A stretch of 64,000 bases of DNA from Pseudomonas sp. MYb185. Lineage in GTDB: Bacteria > Pseudomonadota > Gammaproteobacteria > Pseudomonadales > Pseudomonadaceae. The DNA lies in NCBI RefSeq assembly GCF_002979975.1, contig NZ_PCQD01000001.1:496001-560000 (forward strand), written 5' to 3'. A program made the position numbers and the translations under genes. This document shows, piece by piece, positions 29,598-38,862 of this stretch; the first letter of the stretch is position 1; each line of letters opens with the position of its first letter. The notes beneath the pieces are model-generated. The model saw only the letters and a program-made list of their open reading frames with translations. It was not told the DNA's origin and made no database searches.

Positions 29598-30947
29598 GTG
29601 ACCCTTTCCGGTCTGTTCTCCGCCGCGCGCCATCGTCCGACCCATCGCCAGGTCTGGGCGCTGGCGACGCCGATGATCCTGTCCAATATCAGCGTGCCGC
29701 TGGTGGGCCTGGTGGATACCGCCGTGGTCGGCCACCTGGACGGGGCCCATTACCTGGGCGGGGTGGCGGTAGGTGCCACGTTGATGACCTTCCTGCTGTG
29801 GGCGGCGGGTTTTCTGCGTATGGGCACCACCGGCTTCGCGGCCCAGGCCTGTGGTGCCGAGGACGGCAACAAGTTGCGCCTGGTGTTGCTGCAGCCGTTG
29901 TGGCTGGCGGTGCTGCTGGCGCTGCTGGTATGGCTGTTGCACGAACCACTGCTGGGCGCCGGGCTGTATTTTCTCGACAGCAGTGCCGAGTTGCTGGAAC
30001 AGGCACGGATCTACTTCAATATTCGCCTGGTCAGCCTGCCGGCGGCGCTGGCCAATTTCGTGCTGGTCGGCTGGTTCATCGGCGCACAGCGTGGCCGGGC
30101 GCCGCTGTACCTGCTGATAACCGTCAACCTGACCAATGTCATCCTCGACGTGCTGTTGGTCGTGGTGCTGGATTGGGGCGTGGCGGGGGCGGCCTGGGCC
30201 ACGGTGATCGGTGATTATGCCGGGCTGCTGCTGGGCCTGTGGCTGCTGCGTCCGGTGCTGGCACGCTACCCCGGCGTCATGCCCTGGCGCGATGCACTGC
30301 TGCTGCGCGGCGCGGCGCCGCTGATCAAGGTCAATCGGGATATCCTGATCCGCACCCTGGCGCTGGAGCTGGTGTTCTATCTGCTGGTGCTGCAAGGCGC
30401 TCGCCTCGGTGACTCGGTGGTGGCCGCCAACGCAGTGCTGCTGAACTTCCTGCTGCTCACTTCCCACGGCCTGGATGGGCTGGCACACGCGATCGAGGCG
30501 CTGGGCGGCCATGCCCTGGGTCAGCGCAACCGACTCGCGCTCAAGCGCGTCCTGGTGGTCAGCACCGCCTGGTCGCTGCTGGTCGGCACCGGTTTCGTCC
30601 TGGCATTCAATCTGTTCGGCAACCAGATCGTCAGCCTGCTGACGGACCAGGAGTCGATTCGCCAGGTCGCCTTTATCTATCTGCCGTGGATGGCCTGGAT
30701 GCCGCTGGTAGCGGTGTGGAGTTATCTGCTCGATGGCCTGTTCATTGGCGCGACCCGGGCCCGGGCGATGCGCAATGCCATGCTGCTGGCGGTAGTGCTG
30801 GTTTATCTGCCGGCAGCCTGGTTGCTGCGCGATACCGGCAATCATGGAGTCTGGCTGGGCTTCTATCTGTTCATGCTGGCGCGTGGTGCATTGCTCGGCG
30901 GCTGGTTTATCTGGTTGTGGCGGCGGGATCGCTGGATGCGGGCCTGA
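29598..30947 (+). CDS. MATE-family efflux transporter (DinF-like)
   Basis: Twelve-helix multidrug/toxic-compound exporter of the inner membrane, driven by H+ or Na+. The conserved N-terminal motif WALATPMILSNISVPLVGLV-DTAVVGHL is that of the DinF branch; the second half repeats the bundle (QGARLGDSVVAANAVLLNFL). The start is inferred as GTG 29598 (449 residues, AAGGTG upstream). A TTG at 29499 would place the start inside the hairpin repeat and is rejected. Its last 41 bp overlap the convergent cmoM gene. Confidence 0.9.
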   Translation: MTLSGLFSAARHRPTHRQVWALATPMILSNISVPLVGLVDTAVVGHLDGAHYLGGVAVGATLMTFLLWAAGFLRMGTTGFAAQACGAEDGNKLRLVLLQPLWLAVLLALLVWLLHEPLLGAGLYFLDSSAELLEQARIYFNIRLVSLPAALANFVLVGWFIGAQRGRAPLYLLITVNLTNVILDVLLVVVLDWGVAGAAWATVIGDYAGLLLGLWLLRPVLARYPGVMPWRDALLLRGAAPLIKVNRDILIRTLALELVFYLLVLQGARLGDSVVAANAVLLNFLLLTSHGLDGLAHAIEALGGHALGQRNRLALKRVLVVSTAWSLLVGTGFVLAFNLFGNQIVSLLTDQESIRQVAFIYLPWMAWMPLVAVWSYLLDGLFIGATRARAMRNAMLLAVVLVYLPAAWLLRDTGNHGVWLGFYLFMLARGALLGGWFIWLWRRDRWMRA

Positions 30948-31713
30948 GCCAGCAGTGCAGGTAACGCCCCAGGTGCCGGTAGGCGGGGTGGCGACTGTAC
31001 AGCAGTTCCTGTTCCACCACCTCTGTTGCGTCAGCCTCGGACTTGAACGGCTCCGGCATGTAGTCATGGAACACCCGCACCCCGGTTTCATGGATGCAAT
31101 CGAATCCGGCGTCGTTGATCCACTGGTGGACCTCACGCGGGTCCAGCGGCTGCTGGGGTGTCAGGCTGCGTTTACCTTCGCCGGCCAACTGGTTGCGCTG
31201 CAGCTTGCGGAACTGGCCCTTGATCAGATTCTTGTAGATCAGTGCATCGCGGTTATAGAACGCCAGTGACACCGCACCGTTGGGGTGGGTCAACTGATGC
31301 AGGCAGTGCAGGGCACTGGCCGGGTCCGCCAGCCACTCCAGCACCGCATGGCAGATGATCAGATCATAGCGCTGGCCCCGTTCGGGCAGTTGCTGCAGCG
31401 GTAGCTGCAGGTACTCCAGGGTCTGGCCGGCCGCCAGTGGCAAGGTATCCAGCCGACTGCTGGCGGCCTCGAGCATCTCCGCGGAGGGGTCGCAGACCGT
31501 CAGGCTGTGACCACGCTGCAGCAACCATTCGCTGATATGGCCCAGGCCGGCGCCGGCATCCAGCACCCGCAATGGCTGGCCGTCGGCGGCGAGTTCCGCG
31601 ACCCATTCCTGCAGATCACGGGTCAGCACCGCCAGTCGAATCACGCCCTTGGGGCTGGAGTAGATCTTGCGGGCGAAATGACTGCCCAACTGATCGAAAT
31701 AACGGTCGGCCAT
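30907..31713 (-). CDS. cmoM: tRNA 5-carboxymethoxyuridine methyltransferase CmoM
   Basis: S-adenosylmethionine-dependent methyltransferase making mcmo5U at the tRNA wobble position. The N-terminus ADRYFDQLGSHFARKIYSSP aligns with the E. coli CmoM (SmtA) pattern, followed by VLDAGAGLGHISEWLLQRGH (motif I) and LIICHAVLEWLADP. Start at 31713 by homology; a GTG 21 nt upstream is possible. It converges on and overlaps the MATE gene by 41 nt. Confidence 0.88.
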   Translation of the reverse strand: MADRYFDQLGSHFARKIYSSPKGVIRLAVLTRDLQEWVAELAADGQPLRVLDAGAGLGHISEWLLQRGHSLTVCDPSAEMLEAASSRLDTLPLAAGQTLEYLQLPLQQLPERGQRYDLIICHAVLEWLADPASALHCLHQLTHPNGAVSLAFYNRDALIYKNLIKGQFRKLQRNQLAGEGKRSLTPQQPLDPREVHQWINDAGFDCIHETGVRVFHDYMPEPFKSEADATEVVEQELLYSRHPAYRHLGRYLHCWLRPASSDPAATTR

Positions 31714-31897
31714 GAAAAATTCAAACCCCTGCACTGATCGAAGCCGGATCGCGCAAAACCAGGCGACCAGCGGCCCGGCAGTATACCAGATGGCTTGAAC
31801 TTCAAAGCGTAACCGCTTGACCGTGTGCGAAAAGTCGAACTATCAGTCACATAATCTGTCCGACACTATTCAGGCAAAAACCAAAGAGGAATTCCCT

Positions 31898-32650
31898 ATG
31901 CGCCTTAGCACGACTCTGATCAAGGCTTCGACGGTGGGTTTGATACTGAGCCCGATGTACGCCATGGCTGCGGAAGGACCCGTGTCTAACCTGGGTATCA
32001 TCGCTGCCTACAATAATTACGAATTGAATTCGGATAATGATGATGTCGACGGCCGCGATGAGAATGTCGGCAAGGCTGGTATCTTCTATAACTACGGCAA
32101 CAAGATGACCGGCGGTCCGGGCATGATCTTCCAGCTCGGTGCCGATGCCCGCTACGGTGAAGAGAGCAGCGATAACAAGATCAAGGACGCGCGAGCCGAT
32201 CTCGATCTCGGTCTGCGCATGCCGCTGACCGACAACAGCAATTTTGACCTGCTGATCGGTGGTGGCTATGACTGGAGCCGCTTCGAGATGGATCGCAGTG
32301 CCGGTGATGTCGAGCTGAGCAACAAGAGTCCCTTTGCCAAGGCCGCTGTGGGCTGGCATCACCAGGGCGAGACCCTGACCACCCGTCTGGAAGTGGGCAC
32401 GCGCTACAGCATCGAAGGTGAAGGCAAGGTCAAGCTCGAGGGCGTCGGTAGCGAGACGGCCGACCTGAAGAACAAGTACAACCCCTACGCGGAGTTGAAC
32501 TTCCTCTGGGATCGCGGTTTCGGTGTGCCGGTCACTGCTGGGCTCTACTATACCCAGACCAACTATGAGTTGAAGAACCGCGACACCCTGGCCGCCAATA
32601 CCGAACTGGAAAGCAACGAGTTTGGCGTCAAGCTCGGTGTCGTTTTTTAA
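31898..32650 (+). CDS. Outer-membrane beta-barrel-like protein, function unknown
   Basis: 250 residues with a signal peptide ending in SPMYAMA-AEG. The mature part alternates polar and hydrophobic residues in repeated strands (GIIAAYNNYELN; GIFYNYGNK; DLDLGLRMPLTD; VPVTAGLYYTQTNYELK) and ends VKLGVVF with the C-terminal Phe of outer-membrane barrels. It resembles small porin-like or YfaZ-type barrels, but I do not recognise a family. GAGG lies 8-9 nt before the ATG at 31898. It is followed by a strong terminator and stands alone. Confidence 0.7.
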   Translation: MRLSTTLIKASTVGLILSPMYAMAAEGPVSNLGIIAAYNNYELNSDNDDVDGRDENVGKAGIFYNYGNKMTGGPGMIFQLGADARYGEESSDNKIKDARADLDLGLRMPLTDNSNFDLLIGGGYDWSRFEMDRSAGDVELSNKSPFAKAAVGWHHQGETLTTRLEVGTRYSIEGEGKVKLEGVGSETADLKNKYNPYAELNFLWDRGFGVPVTAGLYYTQTNYELKNRDTLAANTELESNEFGVKLGVVF

Positions 32651-32682
32651 ACGCACTGCTTTTAAACGCACTGCGCAATGAT

Positions 32683-32720
32683 AAAAAGGGCCGCTTCGAT
32701 TTACCGAAGCGGCCCTTTTT
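32683..32720 (+). terminator. Terminator after the outer-membrane protein gene
   Basis: Perfect 16-bp stem AAAAAGGGCCGCTTCG/CGAAGCGGCCCTTTTT with a 6-nt loop, 33 bp after the stop. The A- and T-runs make it potentially bidirectional. Confidence 0.93.
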
Positions 32721-32781
32721 CACTCCGGTCGTTGCGGGCGATACCAGGCGTGGTAAACCACCGGCCGGTGGAGCGGCGGGC

Positions 32782-32943
32782 CATGGATTGCTTCACCTTT
32801 CAGGTTCGCAATGACGGTAATAGAGGTCGCAATGACGGTATAGGGTTCGCAGTAGACGGTATAGGGCAATGCATAATGATGAATGACCAACTCCCGCAAC
32901 TGTCATTGCGAGCCGCATAGCGGCGCGGCAACCCATCGTGCAG
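32782..32943. repeat. Degenerate TCATTGCGA/GCAATCCA elements, locus 2
   Basis: A half-element ATGGATTGCTTCACC...GTTCGCAATGACGG (32782-32815) is followed by partial duplications of its end (GGTCGCAATGACGGTATAGG and GTTCGCAGTAGACGG). An opposite half TGTCATTGCGAGCC...GGCAACCCAT lies at 32899-32937. Together with the terminator they fill the 337-bp gap between two convergent genes. Confidence 0.75.
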
Positions 32944-32987
32944 GTGGCTGGGGGCATGACTGTGGCTTGGCCTGCTACGGTTGCTGC

Positions 32988-33455
32988 TCAGGGTAGGTAA
33001 CGACAGTCATCATCCGTCCAGCGCTCGATGATCACCGGCAAGGCCTTGTCCAGCAATGTCTGATCGATCTTCCGAAACTCCCGGTTATCCAGCCACAGCT
33101 GGATCGCATCGGCGATATCGTTCAGCTCCTCTGCCGTGAGGTCATCGGAATGGGAAGGGAAGAAGGCGTAGGTGAACTCGGTGTGGGCCAGATCTGTGCC
33201 CAAGGCCGACACCAGCGGCTCCGCTGCGCTGAACAGAGGCGACACCCAGCATACATGGCCGGCAATCACCGCCACTACGCCGGGTTCCTCGGCGCGTAAA
33301 TGGCTGGCAACCTGCTTACCCAGATTGACCATGCGCTCGAAGGCGACCTGCTCGGTCTGATCGCCACTGTAGCTGCGGCGCTCGAACTGGCTCAGATCCC
33401 GGGCGCCAGTGAGGGTGTCGATGCCGGACTGGCCGGAGGCTGCGTTGGCGGTCAT
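32988..33455 (-). CDS. Hypothetical protein
   Basis: 155 residues, no signal peptide or membrane segment. The N-terminal 30 residues are polar; the body reads as a small alpha/beta protein (FERMVNLGKQVASHLRAEEP; GVVAVIAGHVCWVSPLFSAA) ending DDDCRYLP. I do not recognise the family. The start at 33455 is preferred because GGAG lies 5 nt upstream; in-frame ATGs at 33470 and 33509 are alternatives. A 400-bp gap with AT-rich stretches separates it from the divergent PLP-enzyme gene; the gap also holds a short direct repeat (GTCGGTGTGGTG, near 33529 and 33567). Confidence 0.6.
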   Translation of the reverse strand: MTANAASGQSGIDTLTGARDLSQFERRSYSGDQTEQVAFERMVNLGKQVASHLRAEEPGVVAVIAGHVCWVSPLFSAAEPLVSALGTDLAHTEFTYAFFPSHSDDLTAEELNDIADAIQLWLDNREFRKIDQTLLDKALPVIIERWTDDDCRYLP

Positions 33456-33856
33456 CTTGCTTTGCTCCATATTGAGGGGGGGCGGATCACTCCTTATATT
33501 GTTGGTCATGATCGGGCGGTGCTCCAGTCGGTGTGGTGAAAAGCCGACGTATTGGCCAGTCGCTGTCGGTGTGGTGCCATCCATCCTCGTCGAGTATGCA
33601 AAGGCAGGTTTGCCGAGACGGAATGTAAAGTGGTTGGTTTATCCTGATTGCTAGTCTGGATGGGTTTTAATTTTCCCTTTTCGTCTTTTAACCAATTTAA
33701 AAGGAGATTCTCTTCCGCCTATTTGAGATAGAGTTTTCAGCCTGGATGGCCTTCCTCAAGCCCCTGGTTTCCGCAGCACCACGGCGTGGGGGGATTGGGA
33801 AGAGTCAAGCTATACATGAGAGGGTGGTCCTCATCTCTGATCAATCGGTGACCCAT

Positions 33857-34813
33857 ATGTCGAAACCACAGAAAATTGAACTGGCAACCTGGCCCACTCC
33901 ACTTGAGCCTGCGCCTCGGTTGGCAAAGGCCCTTGGCCTGGGTAGCGACGACCTCTGGATCAAGAGGGACGATCTGACAGGACTGGCTGGTGGCGGCAAC
34001 AAGATCCGCAAGCTGGAATACACCTGTGCCGAAGCAGTAGCGCATGGGGCGCGGACTTTGGTAACAGTCGGTGCTGCCCAGAGTAACCATGCACGGCTGA
34101 CCGCAGCGGCCGGCGCGCGCCTGGGTTTGGATGTGTTGCTGGTGCTGGCCGGTAACCCGCCTGCCGAATACACCGGCAATATCGCCCTCGACGGTTTGAT
34201 CGGCGCGAAGATCATCTGGGCTGGCGATGTGGACGACCACACGCTGGAAGCACTGGCGCAGGAGCAGGTGAGGCGTCTGGAAAGTCAGGGGCCGCCCGCA
34301 GCACTGATCCCCTTCGGCGGCTCCAATGCCCTGGCTTGCTACGGTTATTGGGACTGTGGCGAAGAGTTAAAGGCACAGATCCCCGACCTGGCGCAGGTAT
34401 TTACCGCCATTGGTTCTGGCGGGACCATGGCTGGATTGGTTCACTCCCTGGGCGCTGACCGGGTGCGGGGAGTGGATGCCGGTGCGGTGACGGACCCGGA
34501 GGTGCGTGTGCGCAACCTGCTGAGCGAGCTGACCCAGACGGCTTTTTGTGCACCCTTGAATATCCGCCTGGATCAGGTAGGGGCAGGCTATGGATACTTC
34601 ACTGAACCGGTAAAGGAAGCGCTGAAACTGGTTGCCATGCACAGTGGTATCGTTCTGGACCCGATCTATACCGGCCGTGCTTTCGCCGGACTGATAGCCG
34701 CAGTGCGTGAAGGGTCGGCAAAACCGGGGGACAAGATAGTGTTTCTCCATTCAGGCGGCTTGCCGGGCTTCTTCGGTAGCCAGGATGCGCTGCGCTTTTC
34801 CGCTGGAGGCTGA
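33857..34813 (+). CDS. D-cysteine desulfhydrase / ACC deaminase-family PLP enzyme
   Basis: 318-residue fold-type II pyridoxal-phosphate enzyme. The PLP Lys lies in GGGNKIRKLEY (near 51), followed by AAQSNHARLTAAAG, the phosphate-binding AIGSGGTMAGL and the C-terminal DPIYTGRAFAGLI. These fit the family containing D-cysteine desulfhydrase, which releases pyruvate, H2S and ammonia, and ACC deaminase. I cannot separate the two activities by eye; D-cysteine desulfhydrase is the more common in such genomes. The start is uncertain, with a weak ribosome-binding site; 33857 gives the usual length. The long 5' gap is AT-rich. Confidence 0.8.
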   Translation: MSKPQKIELATWPTPLEPAPRLAKALGLGSDDLWIKRDDLTGLAGGGNKIRKLEYTCAEAVAHGARTLVTVGAAQSNHARLTAAAGARLGLDVLLVLAGNPPAEYTGNIALDGLIGAKIIWAGDVDDHTLEALAQEQVRRLESQGPPAALIPFGGSNALACYGYWDCGEELKAQIPDLAQVFTAIGSGGTMAGLVHSLGADRVRGVDAGAVTDPEVRVRNLLSELTQTAFCAPLNIRLDQVGAGYGYFTEPVKEALKLVAMHSGIVLDPIYTGRAFAGLIAAVREGSAKPGDKIVFLHSGGLPGFFGSQDALRFSAGG

Positions 34814-34891
34814 TTGTTTGCCAGCGTCCCGGGCGTTTTCTCCCATGCGAACTACCCTTGAGGGAGTCAAGGCACACTGTGGAGACAGAAG

Positions 34892-35236
34892 ATGACCAAG
34901 CTGACCGAGCAGCATTGTGAGGCCTGCCGGGCGGGTGCGCCCAGGGTAACAGAGCAGGAGCGCAAGGAGCTGCAGCCGCAGATTCCCGACTGGCAGGTAC
35001 GGGAAGAGGAGGGCGTGCAACAGCTGTGGCGGGAGTTCCGCTTCAAGGATTTTGCCGCCGCGCTGGCCTTTACCAATAGGGTGGCCGAGCTGGCCGAGTC
35101 CGAGGGCCATCATCCGGCCCTGCTGCTGGAGTATGGCAAGGTCGGGGTGGCTTGGTGGACGCACAAGATCGGTGGCTTGCACCGCAATGATTTCATCATG
35201 GCGGCGCGTACCGATCAGTTGACTCCGGCTGATTGA
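34892..35236 (+). CDS. phhB: Pterin-4a-carbinolamine dehydratase
   Basis: Regenerates the tetrahydrobiopterin-type cofactor of phenylalanine hydroxylase. The 114 residues have the family core: IPDWQV near the N-terminus, [19 protein letters not shown], and [27 protein letters not shown] in two consecutive parts, with the His-His catalytic pair. GGAGA lies upstream of the start. The phenylalanine hydroxylase gene is not beside it in this window. Confidence 0.95.
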   Translation: MTKLTEQHCEACRAGAPRVTEQERKELQPQIPDWQVREEEGVQQLWREFRFKDFAAALAFTNRVAELAESEGHHPALLLEYGKVGVAWWTHKIGGLHRNDFIMAARTDQLTPAD

Positions 35237-35251
35237 TCTTCAGTGCACATC

Positions 35252-35277
35252 GGGGTGTAGCGCGCCTGCGCTACGCC
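35252..35277. repeat. Solo copy of the array H2 hairpin
   Basis: GGGGTGTAGCGCGCCTGCGC followed by TACGCC: a 7-bp GTAGCGC/GCGCTAC stem. It is the inverted form of the H2 half of the 12.2-kb array unit and lies between the convergent phhB and arsH genes, 15 bp after the phhB stop. Confidence 0.8.
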
Positions 35278-35287
35278 TGACCACGCC

Positions 35288-36004
35288 TCAGATCGAGCGC
35301 TGATTGACCCGCTGTGACAGTTCCGCTGCTGACTCCTTGCGCTCGGAATAGCGATCAACCAGGTAATCGCCCTGCTCGCGCAGCAACAGAGTGAACTTGA
35401 CCAGCTCCTCCATCACATCCACCATCCGGTCGTAATAGGGTGACGGCTTCATCCGTCCGTCTTCGTCGAATTCCAGATACGCCTTGGCCACTGAAGACTG
35501 GTTGGGGATGGTAAACATGCGCATCCAACGGCCCAGTACGCGCATCTGATTCAGCGCGTTGAAGGACTGCGAGCCACCGCTCACCTGCATCAGCGCCAGG
35601 GTCTTGCCTTGGGAAGGTCGGACTGCGCCCATGGCCAGCGGTACCCAGTCGATCTGCGACTTGAACACCCCGGTCATGGCGCCATGGCGCTCTGGCGAGC
35701 ACCATACCTGACCTTCCGACCACTGCATCAAGTCGCGCAGTTCTCGAACTTTCGGGTGGTCGGCGTCAGCATCATCCGGTAATGGCAGGCCAGAGGGGTT
35801 GAATATTCGGGTTTCGGCACCGAAGTATTGCAGCAGTCTGGCGGCTTCCTGGCTCAGCAGACGGCTATAGGAGCGCTCTCGGGTTGAACCATAGAGTAAC
35901 AGGATGCGCGGCGGGTGTTGTGTACCGGAATTGATGCCGAGCCGCTCTATGGTGGGTGGCTCGGCAATATCCTGCTGCAGATTAGGTAATGACATATCCT
36001 GCAT
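35288..36004 (-). CDS. arsH: ArsH NADPH-dependent FMN oxidoreductase
   Basis: Flavoprotein that oxidises trivalent organoarsenicals (methylarsenite and similar) and may reduce quinones. The 238 residues show the flavodoxin-like FMN loop [20 protein letters not shown] and the conserved [20 protein letters not shown] and [18 protein letters not shown]. The start at 36004 is immediately after the acr3 stop, with AGGAG inside the acr3 3' end, so translation is coupled. Last gene of the arsR-arsC-acr3-arsH operon. Confidence 0.94.
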   Translation of the reverse strand: MQDMSLPNLQQDIAEPPTIERLGINSGTQHPPRILLLYGSTRERSYSRLLSQEAARLLQYFGAETRIFNPSGLPLPDDADADHPKVRELRDLMQWSEGQVWCSPERHGAMTGVFKSQIDWVPLAMGAVRPSQGKTLALMQVSGGSQSFNALNQMRVLGRWMRMFTIPNQSSVAKAYLEFDEDGRMKPSPYYDRMVDVMEELVKFTLLLREQGDYLVDRYSERKESAAELSQRVNQRSI

Positions 36005-36006
36005 GC

Positions 36007-37068
36007 TCACTCCTGGGCGACGGCGGTGGTGGTCTGTTCGAACCAGCGGCGCCTGAGCCACAGGGCCACGCCAACCAGCGAAATCAGCACCGGTACCTCC
36101 ACCAGTGGGCCGATCACCGTGGCGAAGGCCACGGGTGAGGCGAGGCCGAAGGTAGCGATGGCAACTGCAATGGCCAGCTCGAAGTTATTACTGGCGGCGG
36201 TAAAGGCCAGTGCGGTGGTGCGCGGATAGTCGGCCTCCAGCACTTTGCCCATCCAGAAGCTGAAAAAGAACATCACCACAAAATAGATGGTCAATGGGAT
36301 GGCAATACGTACCACGTCCAATGGCAGTTGCAGTACCACACCCCCCTTGAGGCTGAACATGGCAACGATGGTCAGCAGCAGCGCGACCAGTGTCAGTGGG
36401 CTGATACGCGGGATAAAGCGCTGCTCGAACCAGGTTTCGCCCTTGAGGCTGATCAGCCATTTACGGGTCAGATATCCGGCGAGAAAGGGTACGCCCAGAT
36501 AGATCAGTACCGATTGGGTGATTTCGATAAAGCTCACGTCGATAATGCTGCCCTGCACGCCGACCAGTGGTGGCAACAGACCGAGAAAAATCCATGCGTA
36601 CAGGCTGAAGAACAGAATCTGGAATACGCTGTTGAATGCCACCAGCCCGGCAACATACTGATTGCTGCCGCCGGCAATCTGGTTCCACACCAGCACCATG
36701 GCAATACAGCGGGCCAGACCAATGAGGATCAGGCCGGTCATGTACTCGGGATAATCGCGCAGAAAGATCACCGCCAGCGCAAACATCAGCACCGGGCCAA
36801 TTACCCAGTTCTGCACCAGCGACAACATCAGGATGCGTTTGTCCTTGAATACCTGCGGTAGCTCTTCGTACTTCACCCTGGCCAGCGGCGGGTACATCAT
36901 CACGATCAGGCCGATGGCGATGGGAATATTGGTCGAGCCCACCGACAGGCTGTTCAACCAACCGGGAAAGCCTGTAAACAGATTACCCAGCGCAATACCC
37001 ACACCCATGGCCAGAAATATCCATAGAGTCAGATAGCGATCCAGAAAGGACAGACGGCTGTTGCTCAT
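36007..37068 (-). CDS. ACR3-type arsenite efflux permease
   Basis: Ten-helix arsenite exporter of the inner membrane (ACR3/BASS superfamily), not the unrelated ArsB type. The 353 residues begin [20 protein letters not shown]; the conserved Cys occurs in [20 protein letters not shown], with the crossover [14 protein letters not shown] in a later helix. It lies two nucleotides after the arsC stop and just before arsH. The ATG at 37068 is preceded by GGGAG; the symbol arsB is also used for it. Confidence 0.94.
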   Translation of the reverse strand: MSNSRLSFLDRYLTLWIFLAMGVGIALGNLFTGFPGWLNSLSVGSTNIPIAIGLIVMMYPPLARVKYEELPQVFKDKRILMLSLVQNWVIGPVLMFALAVIFLRDYPEYMTGLILIGLARCIAMVLVWNQIAGGSNQYVAGLVAFNSVFQILFFSLYAWIFLGLLPPLVGVQGSIIDVSFIEITQSVLIYLGVPFLAGYLTRKWLISLKGETWFEQRFIPRISPLTLVALLLTIVAMFSLKGGVVLQLPLDVVRIAIPLTIYFVVMFFFSFWMGKVLEADYPRTTALAFTAASNNFELAIAVAIATFGLASPVAFATVIGPLVEVPVLISLVGVALWLRRRWFEQTTTAVAQE

Positions 37069-37070
37069 GC

Positions 37071-37547
37071 TCAATCTCCCAGGCCGCCGATAACGGCCAG
37101 CTCAGCCTTGAGCTGCTCCGGACTCAACTGCGTGAAGGGCAGGGCGAGGAAAGCTTTGACCCGTGCACGAATAATCGCCACGGTGTGATCGAAGGCGGCA
37201 TCGATCTGTTCGCTGCTGCCATTCAGTTCGGACGGGTCGGCCAGTCCCCAGTGGGCCTTGGTCGCCGGACCGAAGAATACTGGGCAGGCTTCACCAGCGG
37301 CCTTGTCGCAGACGGTAATGACAAAGTCGGGAGTCAGTGTTTCGTGGGCGTCATTGGATTTGCTGTACAAGCCCTCGGTGGCAATACCGGTCCGCTCCAG
37401 CGTCTTCAGACTCAGTGGGTGAACCTTGCCGCTGGGAAAACTGCCAGCGCTGTAGGCCTTGAAGCCAGCAGGTGCCATGGCGTTGAACACGGCTTCCGAG
37501 AGAATGCTGCGGCAACTGTTGGCGGTGCAGAGAAAAAGCACTTTCAT
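37071..37547 (-). CDS. arsC: Arsenate reductase, LMW phosphatase type
   Basis: Reduces arsenate to arsenite. The 158 residues begin [20 protein letters not shown], with the CX5R P-loop (CTANSCR); the other redox cysteines lie in [15 protein letters not shown]. This identifies the low-molecular-weight phosphatase class rather than the glutaredoxin-type ArsC of E. coli. AAGGA precedes the start at 37547. Middle of the operon, 19 bp after arsR. Confidence 0.95.
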   Translation of the reverse strand: MKVLFLCTANSCRSILSEAVFNAMAPAGFKAYSAGSFPSGKVHPLSLKTLERTGIATEGLYSKSNDAHETLTPDFVITVCDKAAGEACPVFFGPATKAHWGLADPSELNGSSEQIDAAFDHTVAIIRARVKAFLALPFTQLSPEQLKAELAVIGGLGD

Positions 37548-37566
37548 GGGCTGTTCCTTGTCATTG

Positions 37567-37914
37567 TCAGCAGCAGACAGCTGCGCGTTCCGGGCGGTCG
37601 CCCATCTGTTCCAGGCGTTTATGGTCGGCATCCAGCCAGTGGCGATTGGCATTCAGAGTGGTCTGAATGATCTCTACGACCCATTCCGGCAGGGCGGGGT
37701 GCAGGCGGTAATAGACCCACTGCCCCTGGCGCCGGTCTTCCAGCAAGCCGCAATTACGCAGTTGCGAGAGGTGGCGGGAGATTTTCGGCTGGCTTTCATC
37801 GAGCGCGCAGGTCAGTTCACATACGCACAGTTCGCCTTCCTCGGCGATCAGCAGCATGGTGCGTAGGCGGGTGTCGTCAGCCAGGCATTTGAAAACAGTG
37901 GTGGGAGACTGCAT
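37567..37914 (-). CDS. arsR: Arsenic-responsive repressor ArsR
   Basis: SmtB/ArsR winged-helix repressor that releases DNA on binding As(III). The 115 residues contain KCLADDTRLRTMLLIAEEGE, the metal-site helix ELCVCELTCALDESQ and the recognition helix QPKISRHLSQLRNCGLLEDR. The C-terminus AAVCC ends in a Cys pair, a possible additional arsenite site. First gene of the ars operon; autoregulation is expected from the AT-rich inverted repeat upstream. Confidence 0.95.
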   Translation of the reverse strand: MQSPTTVFKCLADDTRLRTMLLIAEEGELCVCELTCALDESQPKISRHLSQLRNCGLLEDRRQGQWVYYRLHPALPEWVVEIIQTTLNANRHWLDADHKRLEQMGDRPERAAVCC

Positions 37915-37945
37915 GGAATCGTTCACATTGAATATGGAAAGTCGA

Positions 37946-37974
37946 ATATACGGATATCCATATGTCGTGTATAT
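37946..37974. promoter_or_regulatory. Candidate ArsR operator
   Basis: ATATAC (37946-37951) and GTATAT (37969-37974) are perfect inverted arms around the palindrome GGATATCC and a CATATG. The site lies about 32 bp upstream of the arsR start in an AT-rich patch, where ArsR proteins usually bind over the promoter. Inference from position and symmetry. Confidence 0.5.
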
Positions 37975-38010
37975 AACCGGAAGCAAGAATAGGAGCTTGG
38001 GGGCTCGGGG

Positions 38011-38178
38011 TACCATGGATTGCTTCACCCTGAAGGGTTCGCAATGACGCAGAAGGGAGTAGGTGTAACTCGGAAAGGGACTGTCCACCATGCGTCATTG
38101 CAGCCTCAGATAGGCCACAATCCATGGTGTAGGCAGGCTACGCCATGGATTGTGGCGCTTATCAGGTTCGCAATGACA
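38011..38178. repeat. TCATTGCGA/GCAATCCA elements, locus 3
   Basis: A half-element ATGGATTGCTTCACC...GGTTCGCAATGACG (about 38015-38049) is followed by a longer one from GCGTCATTGCAGCC through CAATCCATGG and CCATGGATTG to GTTCGCAATGAC (38091-38177). They occupy the gap between the flavin reductase gene and arsR. Confidence 0.8.
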
Positions 38179-38198
38179 CAGGAGAAAACGGCGGTGTA

Positions 38199-38750
38199 TC
38201 AGCCCTTGAGCTTCTCCACCAGGGTGACGAAGCGGTCCATGTAGTTCTGCAGGAAGTCGCGGCTGCGCGGGCCGATCTCCCCCTCGCTGGTGAGCAGGTC
38301 GGGGCTGAACTGGATATAGGCCTCACCACCCAGGACCACCGAGCCGAGCACGCCACCCAGGATCTGGCGTACGTGCTGTTGGGCCAGGGCCGCACCCATG
38401 GCGCCCGGCGAGGCGCCGGTGATGGCGACCGGCTTGTCGCGCCAGACGTTCTTGTCCATCGGCTTGGAGCCCCAGTCGATGGCGTTCTTCAGTACCGCTG
38501 GCAGGGAGCGGTTGTGCTCCGGGGTGACGATCAGCACGGCATCGGCGGCGCGGATTTCATCGGTGAAGCGGTTGACGTTGGCGGGACGCTCGGCTTCCAG
38601 CTCCTGGTGATACATCGGCAGGTCGTCGATCTGCGGATAGCTGACGGAAAAGTGCGCTGGCAGCAGCTTGGCCAGGGCCTGGGCCAGTTTGCGGTTGATG
38701 GATTCACGATTATTGCTGCCGACGACGATTGCGAGATGGACACTGCTCAT
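38199..38750 (-). CDS. NAD(P)H-dependent FMN reductase (ChrR/YieF-like)
   Basis: 183-residue flavodoxin-like flavoprotein; homologues reduce quinones, chromate and azo dyes. Motifs: IVVGSNNRESINRKLAQALA at the FMN phosphate loop and VTPEHNRSLPAVLKNAIDW near residue 80, the signature of the NADPH_FMN_red family. The start at 38750 is supported by GGAGA upstream. It stands alone beyond the ars operon, on the same strand; the specific substrate is unknown. Confidence 0.88.
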   Translation of the reverse strand: MSSVHLAIVVGSNNRESINRKLAQALAKLLPAHFSVSYPQIDDLPMYHQELEAERPANVNRFTDEIRAADAVLIVTPEHNRSLPAVLKNAIDWGSKPMDKNVWRDKPVAITGASPGAMGAALAQQHVRQILGGVLGSVVLGGEAYIQFSPDLLTSEGEIGPRSRDFLQNYMDRFVTLVEKLKG

Positions 38751-38862
38751 GAATTTCTCTCCAGAAGATGGCATTGATAGGGAGCCTGTACTATGGCTGA
38801 TGCGTCATTTTCAACCAAACAAAGCGATAGAAAAAGCGCGATTATTGCCTTGTTTTGATCGA

